64,000 nucleotides of DNA from Burkholderiaceae bacterium (GTDB taxonomy: Bacteria; Pseudomonadota; Gammaproteobacteria; Burkholderiales; Burkholderiaceae_B): NCBI GenBank assembly GCA_030728985.1, contig JANQYI010000008.1, positions 46,966 to 110,965 of the forward strand, read 5' to 3'. The position numbers were made by a program, and so were the translations under genes. This document shows, in pieces, positions 1 to 9,297 of the stretch. How positions within the stretch are numbered: the first letter of the stretch is position 1; each line of letters opens with the position of its first letter. The notes beneath the pieces were generated by a model. It ran no database searches, was not told where the DNA came from, and was given only the letters and a program-made list of their open reading frames with translations.

Positions 1-2796
1 AAAGTCAATCATCATGATGGCATTTTTCTTGACAATGCCGATCAATAAGATGATTCCGATGATGCCGATCATGTCGAGATCTCGCCCAGTCAGCAACAAG
101 GCGAGCAACGCACCGATGGCCGCAGAAGGCAAGGTCGACAAAATAGTCACGGGATGGATAAAACTTTCATACAAAATACCCAGTACGATGTACATCGTTA
201 CGATCGCGGCAAGAATCAATAACAAGGTGCTCGAGAGAGACGCCTCAAAAGCGCGCGCAGCGCCTTGGAAGCGTGTTTGAACGCCCGCAGGCATTCCGAT
301 GTCCTGAGTTGCACGCGTCACGGCTTCGACAGCGCTCGATAATGATGTGCGGGGAGTCAAGTTAAAAGAGATCGTGACCGAGGGAAACTGATCCAGCCGG
401 TTGATCACCAAAGGCGAGCGTCCCTCGGTCACCTTGACAATCGTATTGAGCGGAATCGGTTTGCCGGCATTGTTTTTGACATAGACAGAACCTAGAGATG
501 AAGGATCTTTTCGAAACGCCTCGGGTACCTCAATGACCACACGGTATTGATTGGATTGCGTAAAAATCGTTGAAATCTGACGCTGACCGAATGCATCGTA
601 GAGCGCATCGTCAATCGCGGCGGCCGATACGCCAAGTCTAGCCGCGGCATCACGATCGATCTTGACAAAGGTGCTGAGCCCTTCTTCCTGAAGATCATCC
701 ACCACGCCCGTCAACTCCGGCTGAGCCCTGAGTTGATCCACCAGTTTAGGTACCCACTGCGCTAAGAGTGCCGCATCCGCCGCCTCCACCGTCAATTGAT
801 ACTGGGTACGACTCACCCGATCCTCAACGGTGAGATCCTGCACCGGTTGAAAATAAAATCGCAAACCCGTCACAACACTTAACGCGTCATCCAAGCGCTT
901 AATCACTTGGGTGACGCTCTCATCACGCTCCTGTTGTCCGCGCAAAGAAATTTGGATACGACCGGTATTGACCGTTTCGTTGATACCATCAATGCCAATA
1001 AAGGAGGCGACGCTCGCGACATTCGGATCCTGCAAAATGACGCCCACCGCCTCTTGCTGGCGTTGGGACATCGCTTTGAAAGAAAGGTTTTGAGGTGCCT
1101 GCGTGACCACTTGAATCAGACCCGTATCCTGAGCGGGGAAAAAGCCTTTGGGGACGGCCAGATAAAGCAGCCCAGTCAACACAAAGGTGCCCAATGCCAC
1201 AAAAAGCGTCAAGGTCTGATGCCGAAACACTATCTTCAGACCGCGCCCATAACTCCGAATCAACGCCTCGATCCAGCCGTGGGTTTGACGGGCGACCCAG
1301 CCGTATTGCTGTGCATTGCCGGAACGCAAAAGGCGCGCGCACATCATCGGTGTGAGCGTAAGTGAAATGATCAATGACAGAAAAATCGCGACCGCCAACG
1401 TGACGGCAAACTCCCTAAAGAGACGACCGACGACCTCAGTCATAAATAATAGTGGGATCAATACCGCAATCAACGACAAGGTCAGTGAGACAAGAGTAAA
1501 ACCGATTTGAGATGCGCCCTTAAGCGCTGCTTGCAAGGGCTTTTCACCACGTTCGAGATAGCGGGCGATATTTTCAATCATGACAATGGCATCGTCCACC
1601 ACGAAACCTGTCGCGATGGTGAGAGCCATCAAGGTCAAGTTGTTGATACTAAAGCCCACCAGATACATGATGCCAAAAGTGCCAATCAGCGACAAGGGCA
1701 CCACAATACTGGGGATCAGCGTAGCCGTGATCGTACGTAAAAATACAAAGGTCACAAGCACAACCAGACCGATCGCAATCAGCATTTCGAGTTGAACGGC
1801 TTTGACTGAAGCGCGAATCGTCTGAGTCCGGTCAGACATCACCGTAACATCGAGATTGCCAGGCAAAGCTGCTCTGAGCTGTGGTAACAACTGTTGAATG
1901 CGATTCACTACTTCGATCACGTTCGCGCCCGGCTGACGTTGCACATTCAACAAAATTGCAGGCTGCTGATTCGTCCATGCGGCCAAACGCGAATCCTCCG
2001 CATCCATGACAACGGCAGCAACATCGCCCAAACGCAGGGGCGCTTCATTGCGGTACGCCACAATCAAATCCCTGTAATCCTCCGGATTCCTGAGTTGATC
2101 GTTTGCATCAATGGTCGTTGAGCGTAGTGGACCGTCGAGCGTTCCCTTGGGCTGATTCACGTTGGCAGTCACCACGGCAGCGCGTACATCCGTTAGCGCC
2201 AAACCGTAGGCTGCGAGTGCTTGCGGATTGGCCTGAATGCGCATCGCAGGTCTTTGTCCACCCGCGATCGTCACGAGGCCGACACCCGCGACTTGCGATA
2301 TTTTTTGCGCCACCCGCGTATCGACGAGATCGCGTATTTGTGGCAATGGCACTGTGGGCGAAGTAATCGCAAGCGTGATCACAGCCGTATCCGCTGGATT
2401 AACTTTATTGTAGATCGGTGGCGCCGGTAAGTCCTTGGGGAGCAGATTCGCCGCTGCATTGATCGCGGCCTGCACTTGCTGCTCCGCCACATCGAGAGAC
2501 AAAGACAAAGTAAATTGCAAAGTGATCGACGAGGCGCCCATCGTACTGCTAGACGTCATTTGCCTGAGACCTGGCATTTGACCAAACTGCCTTTCCAGCG
2601 GCGACGTCACAAGCGCCGCCATGACGTCCGGGCTCGCGCCTGGATAAAACGTCGTCGTCTGTATGGTCGGGTAGTCCACCTCGGGCAACGAAGAAACTGG
2701 CAACCATTTATACGCGATCAAACCACACAGCAGCAGCGCGATCATCGCGAGTGTTGTCGCGACCGGCCTCAGAATAAACGGTCGAGAAATATTCAT
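1..2796 (-). CDS. RND multidrug efflux permease, MdtB/MdtC-like (C-terminus cut by window edge)
   Basis: Inner-membrane proton-driven pump of the resistance-nodulation-division family, expected to export drugs or other amphiphiles through a tripartite complex. The frame is open from the ATG at 2796 to the window edge (932 residues), so about 100 of the usual 1030-1040 residues are missing. The N-terminus [12 protein letters not shown] is typical. The TM4 proton-relay motif [14 protein letters not shown] lies near residue 395 with two adjacent aspartates, and the last visible residues, [12 protein letters not shown], match the TM11 region of MdtB/MdtC. Its ATG overlaps the stop of the adaptor gene upstream (ATGA), so the two are translationally coupled. 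MdtBC systems usually have a second permease gene next, which would lie outside the window. Substrate is unknown. Confidence 0.93.
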   Translation of the reverse strand, partial: MNISRPFILRPVATTLAMIALLLCGLIAYKWLPVSSLPEVDYPTIQTTTFYPGASPDVMAALVTSPLERQFGQMPGLRQMTSSSTMGASSITLQFTLSLSLDVAEQQVQAAINAAANLLPKDLPAPPIYNKVNPADTAVITLAITSPTVPLPQIRDLVDTRVAQKISQVAGVGLVTIAGGQRPAMRIQANPQALAAYGLALTDVRAAVVTANVNQPKGTLDGPLRSTTIDANDQLRNPEDYRDLIVAYRNEAPLRLGDVAAVVMDAEDSRLAAWTNQQPAILLNVQRQPGANVIEVVNRIQQLLPQLRAALPGNLDVTVMSDRTQTIRASVKAVQLEMLIAIGLVVLVTFVFLRTITATLIPSIVVPLSLIGTFGIMYLVGFSINNLTLMALTIATGFVVDDAIVMIENIARYLERGEKPLQAALKGASQIGFTLVSLTLSLIAVLIPLLFMTEVVGRLFREFAVTLAVAIFLSLIISLTLTPMMCARLLRSGNAQQYGWVARQTHGWIEALIRSYGRGLKIVFRHQTLTLFVALGTFVLTGLLYLAVPKGFFPAQDTGLIQVVTQAPQNLSFKAMSQRQQEAVGVILQDPNVASVASFIGIDGINETVNTGRIQISLRGQQERDESVTQVIKRLDDALSVVTGLRFYFQPVQDLTVEDRVSRTQYQLTVEAADAALLAQWVPKLVDQLRAQPELTGVVDDLQEEGLSTFVKIDRDAAARLGVSAAAIDDALYDAFGQRQISTIFTQSNQYRVVIEVPEAFRKDPSSLGSVYVKNNAGKPIPLNTIVKVTEGRSPLVINRLDQFPSVTISFNLTPRTSLSSAVEAVTRATQDIGMPAGVQTRFQGAARAFEASLSSTLLLILAAIVTMYIVLGILYESFIHPVTILSTLPSAAIGALLALLLTGRDLDMIGIIGIILLIGIVKKNAIMMIDF

Positions 2797-3953
2797 CGCC
2801 CCGACTCTATGACCCGCACCTTGGCCCCTTCGCGCAAGCGGTCAGTACCCTCCAGCACGACACGCTCGCCCTCTTTAATGCCTTCAAGAATGACTAAGGA
2901 CTCCGCGGTACGGTCACCGACTTTCACCAACCGTACGGTAGCCGTCCCCTCGGGTCCGACTACATAGACAAAGGCACCACGATTACCTTGCTGTATCCCG
3001 CCAGCGGGAATCGTCAAGGCGCCCTTGATTGTTCGGACCTTCATCCGGACATTGACGAATTGATTGGGAAACAAAGCGTCATCGTCATTTTTAAACTCGG
3101 CTTTTAATTTGACAGTTCCTGTCGTGATATCAATCTGGTTGTCAATGGACATCAGCGTACCTTGCGCTAACCGCACGGCATCCGCGCGATCATAGGCATC
3201 GACGTCTAGTTTTTCGCCTGCACGCATCGGCTGACGCACCGCCGGCAAATCATTTTCAGGCAGCGTAAACACCACAGAGATAGGCTGAGTCTCGGTAATC
3301 ACGACCAGCCCCAAAGGATCATTCGCATTGACGAGATTACCCGCATCCACGCGCCTCAAGCCAAGCTTGCCAGAAATGGGTGCAGTGATACGCGTATAAC
3401 TCAACTGCAGACGTGCGTTGTCAACGGTCGCTTGATCGCTTTTAATCTGCCCTTCAAACTTTTTGACCAGTGCTGCTTGCGTGTCCAAAAGCTGAGGTGC
3501 GATGGAGTCTTGTTTACGAAGCGTCTGATAGCGCTGCAAATCGCGTTTTGCATTTTCATACTGAGACACATTTTGTTGTTGCGTTCCTAGTGCCTGGTTG
3601 AGTGCGACCTCGTAAGGACGGGGATCGATCAACGCCAACAAGGCGCCCTCTTTGACCTGCTCGCCCTCTTTGAACAAAATTTCAAGCAACTCACCCTGCA
3701 CGCGACTGCGGACAACGACCGTATTTAAGGCAGTGACTGTCCCTAGACCTCTTAAATAGATGTCCAGATCCTGCAACCGCGCCACGTCGACACGAACAGG
3801 AGTGCTGGGATTCATGCCTGGGGGTGGTCCTTTTGGCGCCGGCTTTTGCTTGTCACCCAGCTGCCACCAACCAAGCCCTGCCAAAATCAAGGCAATCATC
3901 AACCATATCAAGGGCGAACGAAACGTCGACCTTGCTTCTTTACGTTCAGACAT
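2793..3953 (-). CDS. RND efflux periplasmic adaptor (membrane fusion protein), MdtA-like
   Basis: Periplasmic adaptor linking the RND permease to an outer-membrane channel. I take the ATG at 3953 ([11 protein letters not shown], 386 aa) with GGA seven bases upstream; the in-frame start ten codons earlier would only extend into the zapD end. Residues 15-32 form the N-terminal membrane anchor, followed by a proline/glycine-rich linker. A split lipoyl/barrel-sandwich domain ([14 protein letters not shown] and the later [20 protein letters not shown]) flanks a helical hairpin, then beta-barrel and membrane-proximal domains, the usual HlyD/MdtA order. The stop overlaps the permease ATG by four bases. 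No outer-membrane channel gene is visible here. Confident as an RND adaptor; the MdtA label is by similarity of motifs. Confidence 0.92.
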   Translation of the reverse strand: MSERKEARSTFRSPLIWLMIALILAGLGWWQLGDKQKPAPKGPPPGMNPSTPVRVDVARLQDLDIYLRGLGTVTALNTVVVRSRVQGELLEILFKEGEQVKEGALLALIDPRPYEVALNQALGTQQQNVSQYENAKRDLQRYQTLRKQDSIAPQLLDTQAALVKKFEGQIKSDQATVDNARLQLSYTRITAPISGKLGLRRVDAGNLVNANDPLGLVVITETQPISVVFTLPENDLPAVRQPMRAGEKLDVDAYDRADAVRLAQGTLMSIDNQIDITTGTVKLKAEFKNDDDALFPNQFVNVRMKVRTIKGALTIPAGGIQQGNRGAFVYVVGPEGTATVRLVKVGDRTAESLVILEGIKEGERVVLEGTDRLREGAKVRVIESGR

Positions 3954-3970
3954 ATGAATTCCAGCAGGCC

Positions 3971-4723
3971 CTAAAGGGCACAAAGTGTCATTTTGAAGGC
4001 AACGTCATGATGAGCGGCCTGAGGTCGTTGCTCGCCATCCTGAAAGGAATAACGAATCCAGACCATGTATTTATTGGCGCTGATTTCAGGAAACACGCCC
4101 GCAGACTCATCCACCCAAACGCGCAACAACTGATAGGTTTTACCTGCAAGCATTTGCTGATATGCACCTTGTGGTGCGATCGCCTCTGTTGCCTGACCGG
4201 TCTCGCGTAATAAGCGCATCACCATACTGATCCCTGCTTGCAAAGGCATCAGAGAGGCCATCCAGCGTTGCAAATCAGCGCAACGCTGAGCTTCTGTTCG
4301 GTATTGCCACGCATGAAAAGAGGGCATGTCGACTTGGGTACCACCGCCGGGTACGGCCAAGCGTCCTCGCAAACTACTGAGCCACTCATTGGCCCTGAGT
4401 TCCTGTCCTGTTTTACCTGCTGCGTTGAGGGTGGTAATGACCCGCTCAATTTCTACGAGCATTTCCGCCAATGTTTTGGGCTCAACGCCGGGATGATCTT
4501 GTAATGACTGCAATACGCCGCGCTGTCGCTCTAAATCTTGGAGGACAGTCCCTTTCATATCGGTACGTTCGGTCGCATCCAGCAAGTCAAACAAGGCCCC
4601 AAGCGCGACCTGATGGTGCCTCGCATCGCCAGGCTTGGCAAAGAACATCATTCGATCAAGCAGCGACTCCAGGCGCATTAGCGCACGGACTCGCTCATTA
4701 AATGGGTATTCAAAAAGAATCAC
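3971..4723 (-). CDS. zapD: cell division protein ZapD
   Basis: Cytoplasmic FtsZ-associated protein that bundles FtsZ protofilaments and stabilises the division ring. The 250-residue protein begins FEYPFNERVRALMRLE and carries the family hallmarks of an alpha-helical first half (residues about 5-130) and a beta-rich second half ending ISANKYMVWIRY. Length fits the YacF/DUF1342 family. The start is GTG at 4723 with only a weak Shine-Dalgarno. It follows coaE after a 50-base gap, the usual coaE-zapD order of beta- and gammaproteobacteria, and precedes the efflux adaptor by 17 bases. The frequent next gene, yacG, is not present. Confidence 0.92.
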   Translation of the reverse strand: MILFEYPFNERVRALMRLESLLDRMMFFAKPGDARHHQVALGALFDLLDATERTDMKGTVLQDLERQRGVLQSLQDHPGVEPKTLAEMLVEIERVITTLNAAGKTGQELRANEWLSSLRGRLAVPGGGTQVDMPSFHAWQYRTEAQRCADLQRWMASLMPLQAGISMVMRLLRETGQATEAIAPQGAYQQMLAGKTYQLLRVWVDESAGVFPEISANKYMVWIRYSFQDGEQRPQAAHHDVAFKMTLCAL

Positions 4724-4773
4724 GGGTTCTTATCATCCACGCCGATGCGGCATTTGCAGTAGATTTAACGCTT

Positions 4774-5382
4774 TTAGCCTGATTTCGCTAGGTTACACCA
4801 CGCTTTATGCAAGACCAATACTTGTTTTTCAAGATCAGCCAGGGATGTCGTTACCGAATTGGTAATTATATCGTCAGCGGCCGCCAGCCTCTCGGATCGC
4901 GACACCTGTGCCGCCATGATGCGACGGATCGTTTCGATGGGTAGTGCACTTCGCGCTTGAACGCGAGCGATCTGAGCATCCTCCTCGCAATCCACCACAC
5001 AAAGTCGGTCTATCCTGTCGCGCCAGCGTCCGGACTCAAGCAATAACGGTACGACAAAAACGGCATACGCCCCGGTGGCCTGATGGGCTTGCTTTTTAAC
5101 CTCCTCGGCGATGAGAGGATGCAAAATCCCCTCAAGTTCGACGCGCCGCCGTGGCTCCGCGAACACGAGCTCTCGCATTCTGGCGCGATCAAGGGCACCG
5201 CTCGCATCGATCAGTCCCGCCCCAAAAGCAGACCGGATAGCCTCAATCGCAGCCCCTCCCGGAGCCGTCAACTGGTGCGCGATTAGATCCGTATCAATCA
5301 CCGACGCCCCCCAACTTGCCAAAAGGTTGGCGACATGGGTTTTGCCTGAACCAATTCCACCGGTCAGACCTAACTTAAACAT
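4774..5382 (-). CDS. coaE: dephospho-CoA kinase
   Basis: Last step of coenzyme A synthesis: ATP-dependent phosphorylation of the 3'-hydroxyl of dephospho-CoA, in the cytosol. The 202-residue product opens with MFKLGLTGGIGSGKT, the Walker A loop of the CoaE family, followed by the DTD-type segment VIDTDLIAHQLT and the lid/CoA region around VFVVPLLLESG. The ATG at 5382 is preceded by an AGG (AACAGGATG); a longer reading upstream is unlikely because it would precede the Walker strand by too much. It sits 22 bases after the prepilin peptidase gene, matching the common pilD-coaE-zapD order. Confidence 0.96.
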   Translation of the reverse strand: MFKLGLTGGIGSGKTHVANLLASWGASVIDTDLIAHQLTAPGGAAIEAIRSAFGAGLIDASGALDRARMRELVFAEPRRRVELEGILHPLIAEEVKKQAHQATGAYAVFVVPLLLESGRWRDRIDRLCVVDCEEDAQIARVQARSALPIETIRRIMAAQVSRSERLAAADDIITNSVTTSLADLEKQVLVLHKAWCNLAKSG

Positions 5383-5404
5383 CCTGTTTCCCCTGAGAAT
5401 TCGG

Positions 5405-6094
5405 TCACAATGCGTCAACAAACAACATCAGAATACCTCCAAGTGCTAAACCAGGTCCAAATGGCATCGGCTCTCGGAGCCGTCGACCGCCAAACCGTGT
5501 CGCTAATGCAATCAAGACAATGCTTGCGAGGGATGCCAATAGCCATACGAAAGGTAGGCTCCAACAACCCAACCAAGCACCAATCGCAGCCGAACATTTG
5601 AAATCGCCATGGCCCATGAGCACTTTACCCAACCATTTGCCAAAAACACATGCCGGGAGCCAGAGCGCAATATAGCCCGCCGCCGCCCCCCAAACAGCAT
5701 GAACCAGCGAATCGGCGCCCGACAAGCCCATCGCATGCCACAACAACCCTGTCCATAAAAGAGGCAGAGTCAAGATATCTGGCAACAAGTGCGTCCGGGC
5801 ATCGATGCGGGCGAGCAGTAAAAGTGCCGCGCAATAACCAAACGCTGCGACCGCCTCTTTCTCACCCCCCCATATCGAGGCGGCGAGAACGGCACTCAGA
5901 CACAACAACACAACAAATGCCGCATCCTGCCATTGGAGCGCCCGGATGGCGGGATCAGTCCGGGTCAATCGCCGGGGTTCATACTCTTGCGCCAAGATAT
6001 GCTGAGGAATTTTCCACGAGAGCCAAAGCAAGGGGACGGATATCGCTACGCCCACCATGCCAGCTACCAAAACGACCCCTAACTGCTCACTCAC
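5405..6094 (-). CDS. pilD: prepilin peptidase (A24 family), lacking the cysteine-rich methylase domain
   Basis: Membrane aspartic protease that removes the leader from type IV prepilins or type II secretion pseudopilins. The two catalytic aspartate motifs are present: ARIDARTHLLPDILTLP and MGHGDFK (GxGD-like). I chose GTG at 6094 (VSEQLGVV, 229 aa) because AAAGGA lies just upstream; an ATG further up would put that ribosome site inside the gene. After the first membrane segment the protein goes straight to QEYEPRRLT, without the paired CxxC motifs that form the zinc-binding N-methylase region of canonical PilD (about 290 residues). The pilB and pilC genes that often precede it are absent; a lipoprotein gene diverges instead. 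Peptidase function is likely, methylation doubtful. Confidence 0.88.
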   Translation of the reverse strand: MSEQLGVVLVAGMVGVAISVPLLWLSWKIPQHILAQEYEPRRLTRTDPAIRALQWQDAAFVVLLCLSAVLAASIWGGEKEAVAAFGYCAALLLLARIDARTHLLPDILTLPLLWTGLLWHAMGLSGADSLVHAVWGAAAGYIALWLPACVFGKWLGKVLMGHGDFKCSAAIGAWLGCWSLPFVWLLASLASIVLIALATRFGGRRLREPMPFGPGLALGGILMLFVDAL

Positions 6095-6193
6095 TTTAAT
6101 ATTTCCTTTAGATGAGACGTGCAGCGTCGATGCCAAGTGCGTAAAATGCAGACATCTTCTTTGCTCCGTTTGTATTTAATTGGGAATGCCATC

Positions 6194-6910
6194 ATGTCAG
6201 GACACACCGCAGGGCACTCAACTCTCCGCACAGCCCTTTGCCGCTCTCTCGCCCTTTGCTTACCCGTCCTCGTTGTCGGTTGCACCCAGATGCAACAGCA
6301 GATGCAGCAACCCGGCTACTACAACCCGCCTGCGGCCAGCTCGGCCACGGATGCCATTGAGCATGCCGAGTCTCCCACAGGCAGCCAGACGATACGCGCC
6401 CCAAGTCAGATTCAAATCGGCTTCAAAGGTCGTGCCTCGGACGCTGCGCCCGTGCCAGGACAAACGGGTGCGAGTTCCAGCCAGGGTGCCACTGCTGTCG
6501 CGGAAACCCGCTCACTCCAGGCTTCTCTCTTTCCCGAGCCCCTAACATTTGCAGGCACCTTGCCCTGCTTTCACCCCGAGATGAAATGCTCTGCGCAACG
6601 CATCACGCTGACCATTGCACCCAATGGACGTTGGCGCGCCAGAGCGGCCTATCTGGAGCAGGCAAACACCAGCGGCACGCCCCTCGCCGATCAAGGCTGT
6701 TGGCGTGTCTTTCCACAAACCGTTCCTAGAGTGATTTTGCTCAATCCCGCGGGCAACGTGCGTGCCGAGCTTGCACTGACCTCGTCGAATGTGTTGCGCT
6801 TGGTATCGATCAACGGCGACTCAACCAACCTGACCTACACACTGACAAGACAACCTGACCTCGATCCGATTGATGAGCTCAGCAAAAATGCGGCGCCTAA
6901 CTGCCCTTAA
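6194..6910 (+). CDS. NlpE-like lipoprotein of unknown role
   Basis: Predicted lipoprotein of 238 residues from the ATG at 6194. An arginine-containing N-terminus leads into a hydrophobic stretch and the lipobox VVGC, so Cys30 would be lipidated. Residues 31-110 are low-complexity, Gln/Ala/Ser-rich and probably disordered. Residues 119-218 resemble the N-terminal NlpE fold (FAGTLPC...GRWRARAAYL), with two cysteines (C125, C132) spaced more widely than the CxxC of NlpE. No strong Shine-Dalgarno supports the start; an ATG at 6146 is possible but gives a poor signal peptide. It diverges from the prepilin peptidase gene and ends 26 bases from the convergent HTH gene. An envelope or copper-stress role is conceivable only by analogy. 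Confidence 0.75.
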   Translation: MSGHTAGHSTLRTALCRSLALCLPVLVVGCTQMQQQMQQPGYYNPPAASSATDAIEHAESPTGSQTIRAPSQIQIGFKGRASDAAPVPGQTGASSSQGATAVAETRSLQASLFPEPLTFAGTLPCFHPEMKCSAQRITLTIAPNGRWRARAAYLEQANTSGTPLADQGCWRVFPQTVPRVILLNPAGNVRAELALTSSNVLRLVSINGDSTNLTYTLTRQPDLDPIDELSKNAAPNCP

Positions 6911-6936
6911 CGTTACCGCCTGAAAGCCTGCAGGTC

Positions 6937-7164
6937 TCAAGACTCGGGATTCGTGCAGACCTTGCGCGCAAGTTGCACCGCATTGCGCACACCCATTTTG
7001 TAAAAAATGCGTGCGCGATGCGCTTCGACAGTTCGCATCGAAATGCCCAACTCAATGGCGATGTATTTATTTGATTTACCCTCCGCGACCGGGTGAATCA
7101 CATCGCGCTCTCGCGCAGTCAGTGCTCGCCAACCCGCACCACGGTTATCCTCAGGATGTTTCAT
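6937..7164 (-). CDS. stand-alone LuxR/FixJ-type HTH protein
   Basis: A 75-residue protein that is almost only a GerE-type helix-turn-helix (about residues 14-68). LTARERDVIHPVAEGKSNK is the first helix pair, and LGISMRTVEAHRARI contains the recognition helix; the SNKxIAxxLGISxRTVExHRA pattern is closest to the FixJ/NarL subfamily. No receiver or autoinducer domain precedes it, and the upstream DNA shows none. The ATG at 7164 has a strong GGAGG site five bases away (GGAGGCTAGATG), which argues for a real gene. A perfect 16-bp palindrome lies 57 bases upstream. It is tail-to-tail with the lipoprotein gene at 6194-6910. Function unknown; DNA binding is expected. Confidence 0.85.
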   Translation of the reverse strand: MKHPEDNRGAGWRALTARERDVIHPVAEGKSNKYIAIELGISMRTVEAHRARIFYKMGVRNAVQLARKVCTNPES

Positions 7165-7220
7165 CTAGCCTCCGTATCAACACGAGGCTTAGTCTGGCAG
7201 AAGCGCCAAGCGAAGGTAAG

Positions 7221-7236
7221 CTGTCAGATCTGACAG
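7221..7236. promoter_or_regulatory. perfect 16-bp palindrome, lux/tra-box-like operator candidate
   Basis: CTGTCAGATCTGACAG is a perfect inverted repeat. Its CTGT-N2-GATC-N2-ACAG skeleton matches the core of lux boxes, and its centre CAGATCTG equals the centre of the TraR box. It lies 57-72 bases upstream of the small HTH gene that starts at 7164. A second, shorter palindrome, TAGGTACCTA, lies at 7249-7258. Binding by a LuxR-type regulator is inference. Confidence 0.5.
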
Positions 7237-7299
7237 GCGGATTTACCCTAGGTACCTATTGACACAAGCGCAAGCCTTAAAAACTATATCCGTCTTGGT

Positions 7300-8172
<873 letters not shown>

Positions 8173-9051
8173 TCAAACCGCTGCGCTGGTATAGGCCAGA
8201 CGCACATAAATTGGCGCATATGGCTCAGCCTGCGTGATTTCGAGCAACGACTCGCGAGAGAGTTCGAGCAAGGCGAGAAAGTGAACGACGACGACCGCGA
8301 TAGCCGCCCCCTCTGAAATGCGTTCCATGAAGAGATCGCCAAATTCGATGAAACGCACATCGGACAAGCGCCTCAAAATATGCGTCATGTGATCACGGAC
8401 CGATAATTGCTCGCGGGTGATGTGGTGATGGGCATTCAGTTTGGCGCGCTTGAGAATATCGATCCAGGCCTGACGCAGATCATCGACGCTCACTTCGGGT
8501 AAGGCACGCTCTACACGCAGATCCGCGAAAGCCTGAGCGCGCTGAAAATCGCGCCCTAATTGTGGCAAAGCATCCAACCGCTGCGCTGCGAGTTTCATTT
8601 TCTCGTACTCGAGCAAGCGCCTGACTAATTCTGCGCGCGGATCCTCGGGCTCTTCGCCAGAGTCTGATTTCTTGACTGGCAACAGCATGCGCGCTTTGAT
8701 CTCGATGAGCATCGCAGCCATCAAGAGGTACTCTGCGGCAAGCTCGAGATTATGCATGCGTATCTGATCGACATAAGACAAATATTGTCGCGTCACTTCG
8801 GCCATCGGAATGTCCAGAACATTGAAGTTCTGCTTGCGAATCAGATAAAGCAATAAATCAAGTGGCCCCTGGAACGTTTCCAGAAAAACCTCAAGCGCAT
8901 CTGGCGGGATATATAAATCATTGGGCAACGAGAACAAAGGCTCGCCATACAGCCGTGCAAGGGCAACCGCATCGATGACATCCGGTGTGGTGTCGATCGA
9001 GGGGTCCACAAGCGCACTCAGGCTATCGCCTGAAACTTGGTTCGTCACCAT
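8173..9051 (-). CDS. scpA: segregation and condensation protein A
   Basis: Kleisin subunit that bridges the SMC heads in the SMC-ScpAB condensin. The 292-residue protein has the N-terminal kleisin motif FQGPLDLLLYLIRKQNFN (about residues 55-72), the AAEYLLMAAMLIEIKARMLLP helix that contacts SMC, and a C-terminal winged helix (FLALLELSRESLLEITQ). The ATG at 9051 is six bases after the DUF3460 stop. The 50-residue leader before the kleisin motif is longer than in Firmicutes but usual in Burkholderiales. The scpB gene is not in this window. Confidence 0.94.
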   Translation of the reverse strand: MVTNQVSGDSLSALVDPSIDTTPDVIDAVALARLYGEPLFSLPNDLYIPPDALEVFLETFQGPLDLLLYLIRKQNFNVLDIPMAEVTRQYLSYVDQIRMHNLELAAEYLLMAAMLIEIKARMLLPVKKSDSGEEPEDPRAELVRRLLEYEKMKLAAQRLDALPQLGRDFQRAQAFADLRVERALPEVSVDDLRQAWIDILKRAKLNAHHHITREQLSVRDHMTHILRRLSDVRFIEFGDLFMERISEGAAIAVVVVHFLALLELSRESLLEITQAEPYAPIYVRLAYTSAAV

Positions 9052-9057
9052 CGAGCT

Positions 9058-9246
9058 CTAATCGTTCTGATAAACGTAAGGGTTTTGACGCACACGGGCC
9101 TGCTTGAAGGCTTCGGTCAACTCGGGATCCTGCGGACGGTCCCAGAGACGGGCGCGACCATCGCGCTGCCGTTGCTCGACATCAGGATGCTCCGATTTAT
9201 ATTTCTGGAGGAACTGAGTGATTTCTGAGGTGTATTGGTCTGCCAT
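9058..9246 (-). CDS. DUF3460 family small protein
   Basis: A 62-residue, charged, soluble protein (YTSEITQFLQKYKSEHPDVEQRQRDG...LWDRP). It matches the conserved DUF3460 family found almost only in Burkholderiales directly upstream of scpA and panC, and this context is preserved here. Its stop lies six bases before scpA, suggesting one transcript. No catalytic motif or membrane segment is seen. Function is unknown; co-occurrence with condensin genes is the only clue. Confidence 0.9.
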   Translation of the reverse strand: MADQYTSEITQFLQKYKSEHPDVEQRQRDGRARLWDRPQDPELTEAFKQARVRQNPYVYQND

Positions 9247-9297
9247 AACTCGTCAACAAAAGGTTAGACTGCTCGCTAGTGTACTGTAGAGCTGCCC

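Noticed and set aside
907..1365. Long plus-strand open frames across 907-2967
   Set aside because: They lie antisense to the RND permease and its adaptor, which carry clear family motifs on the minus strand.
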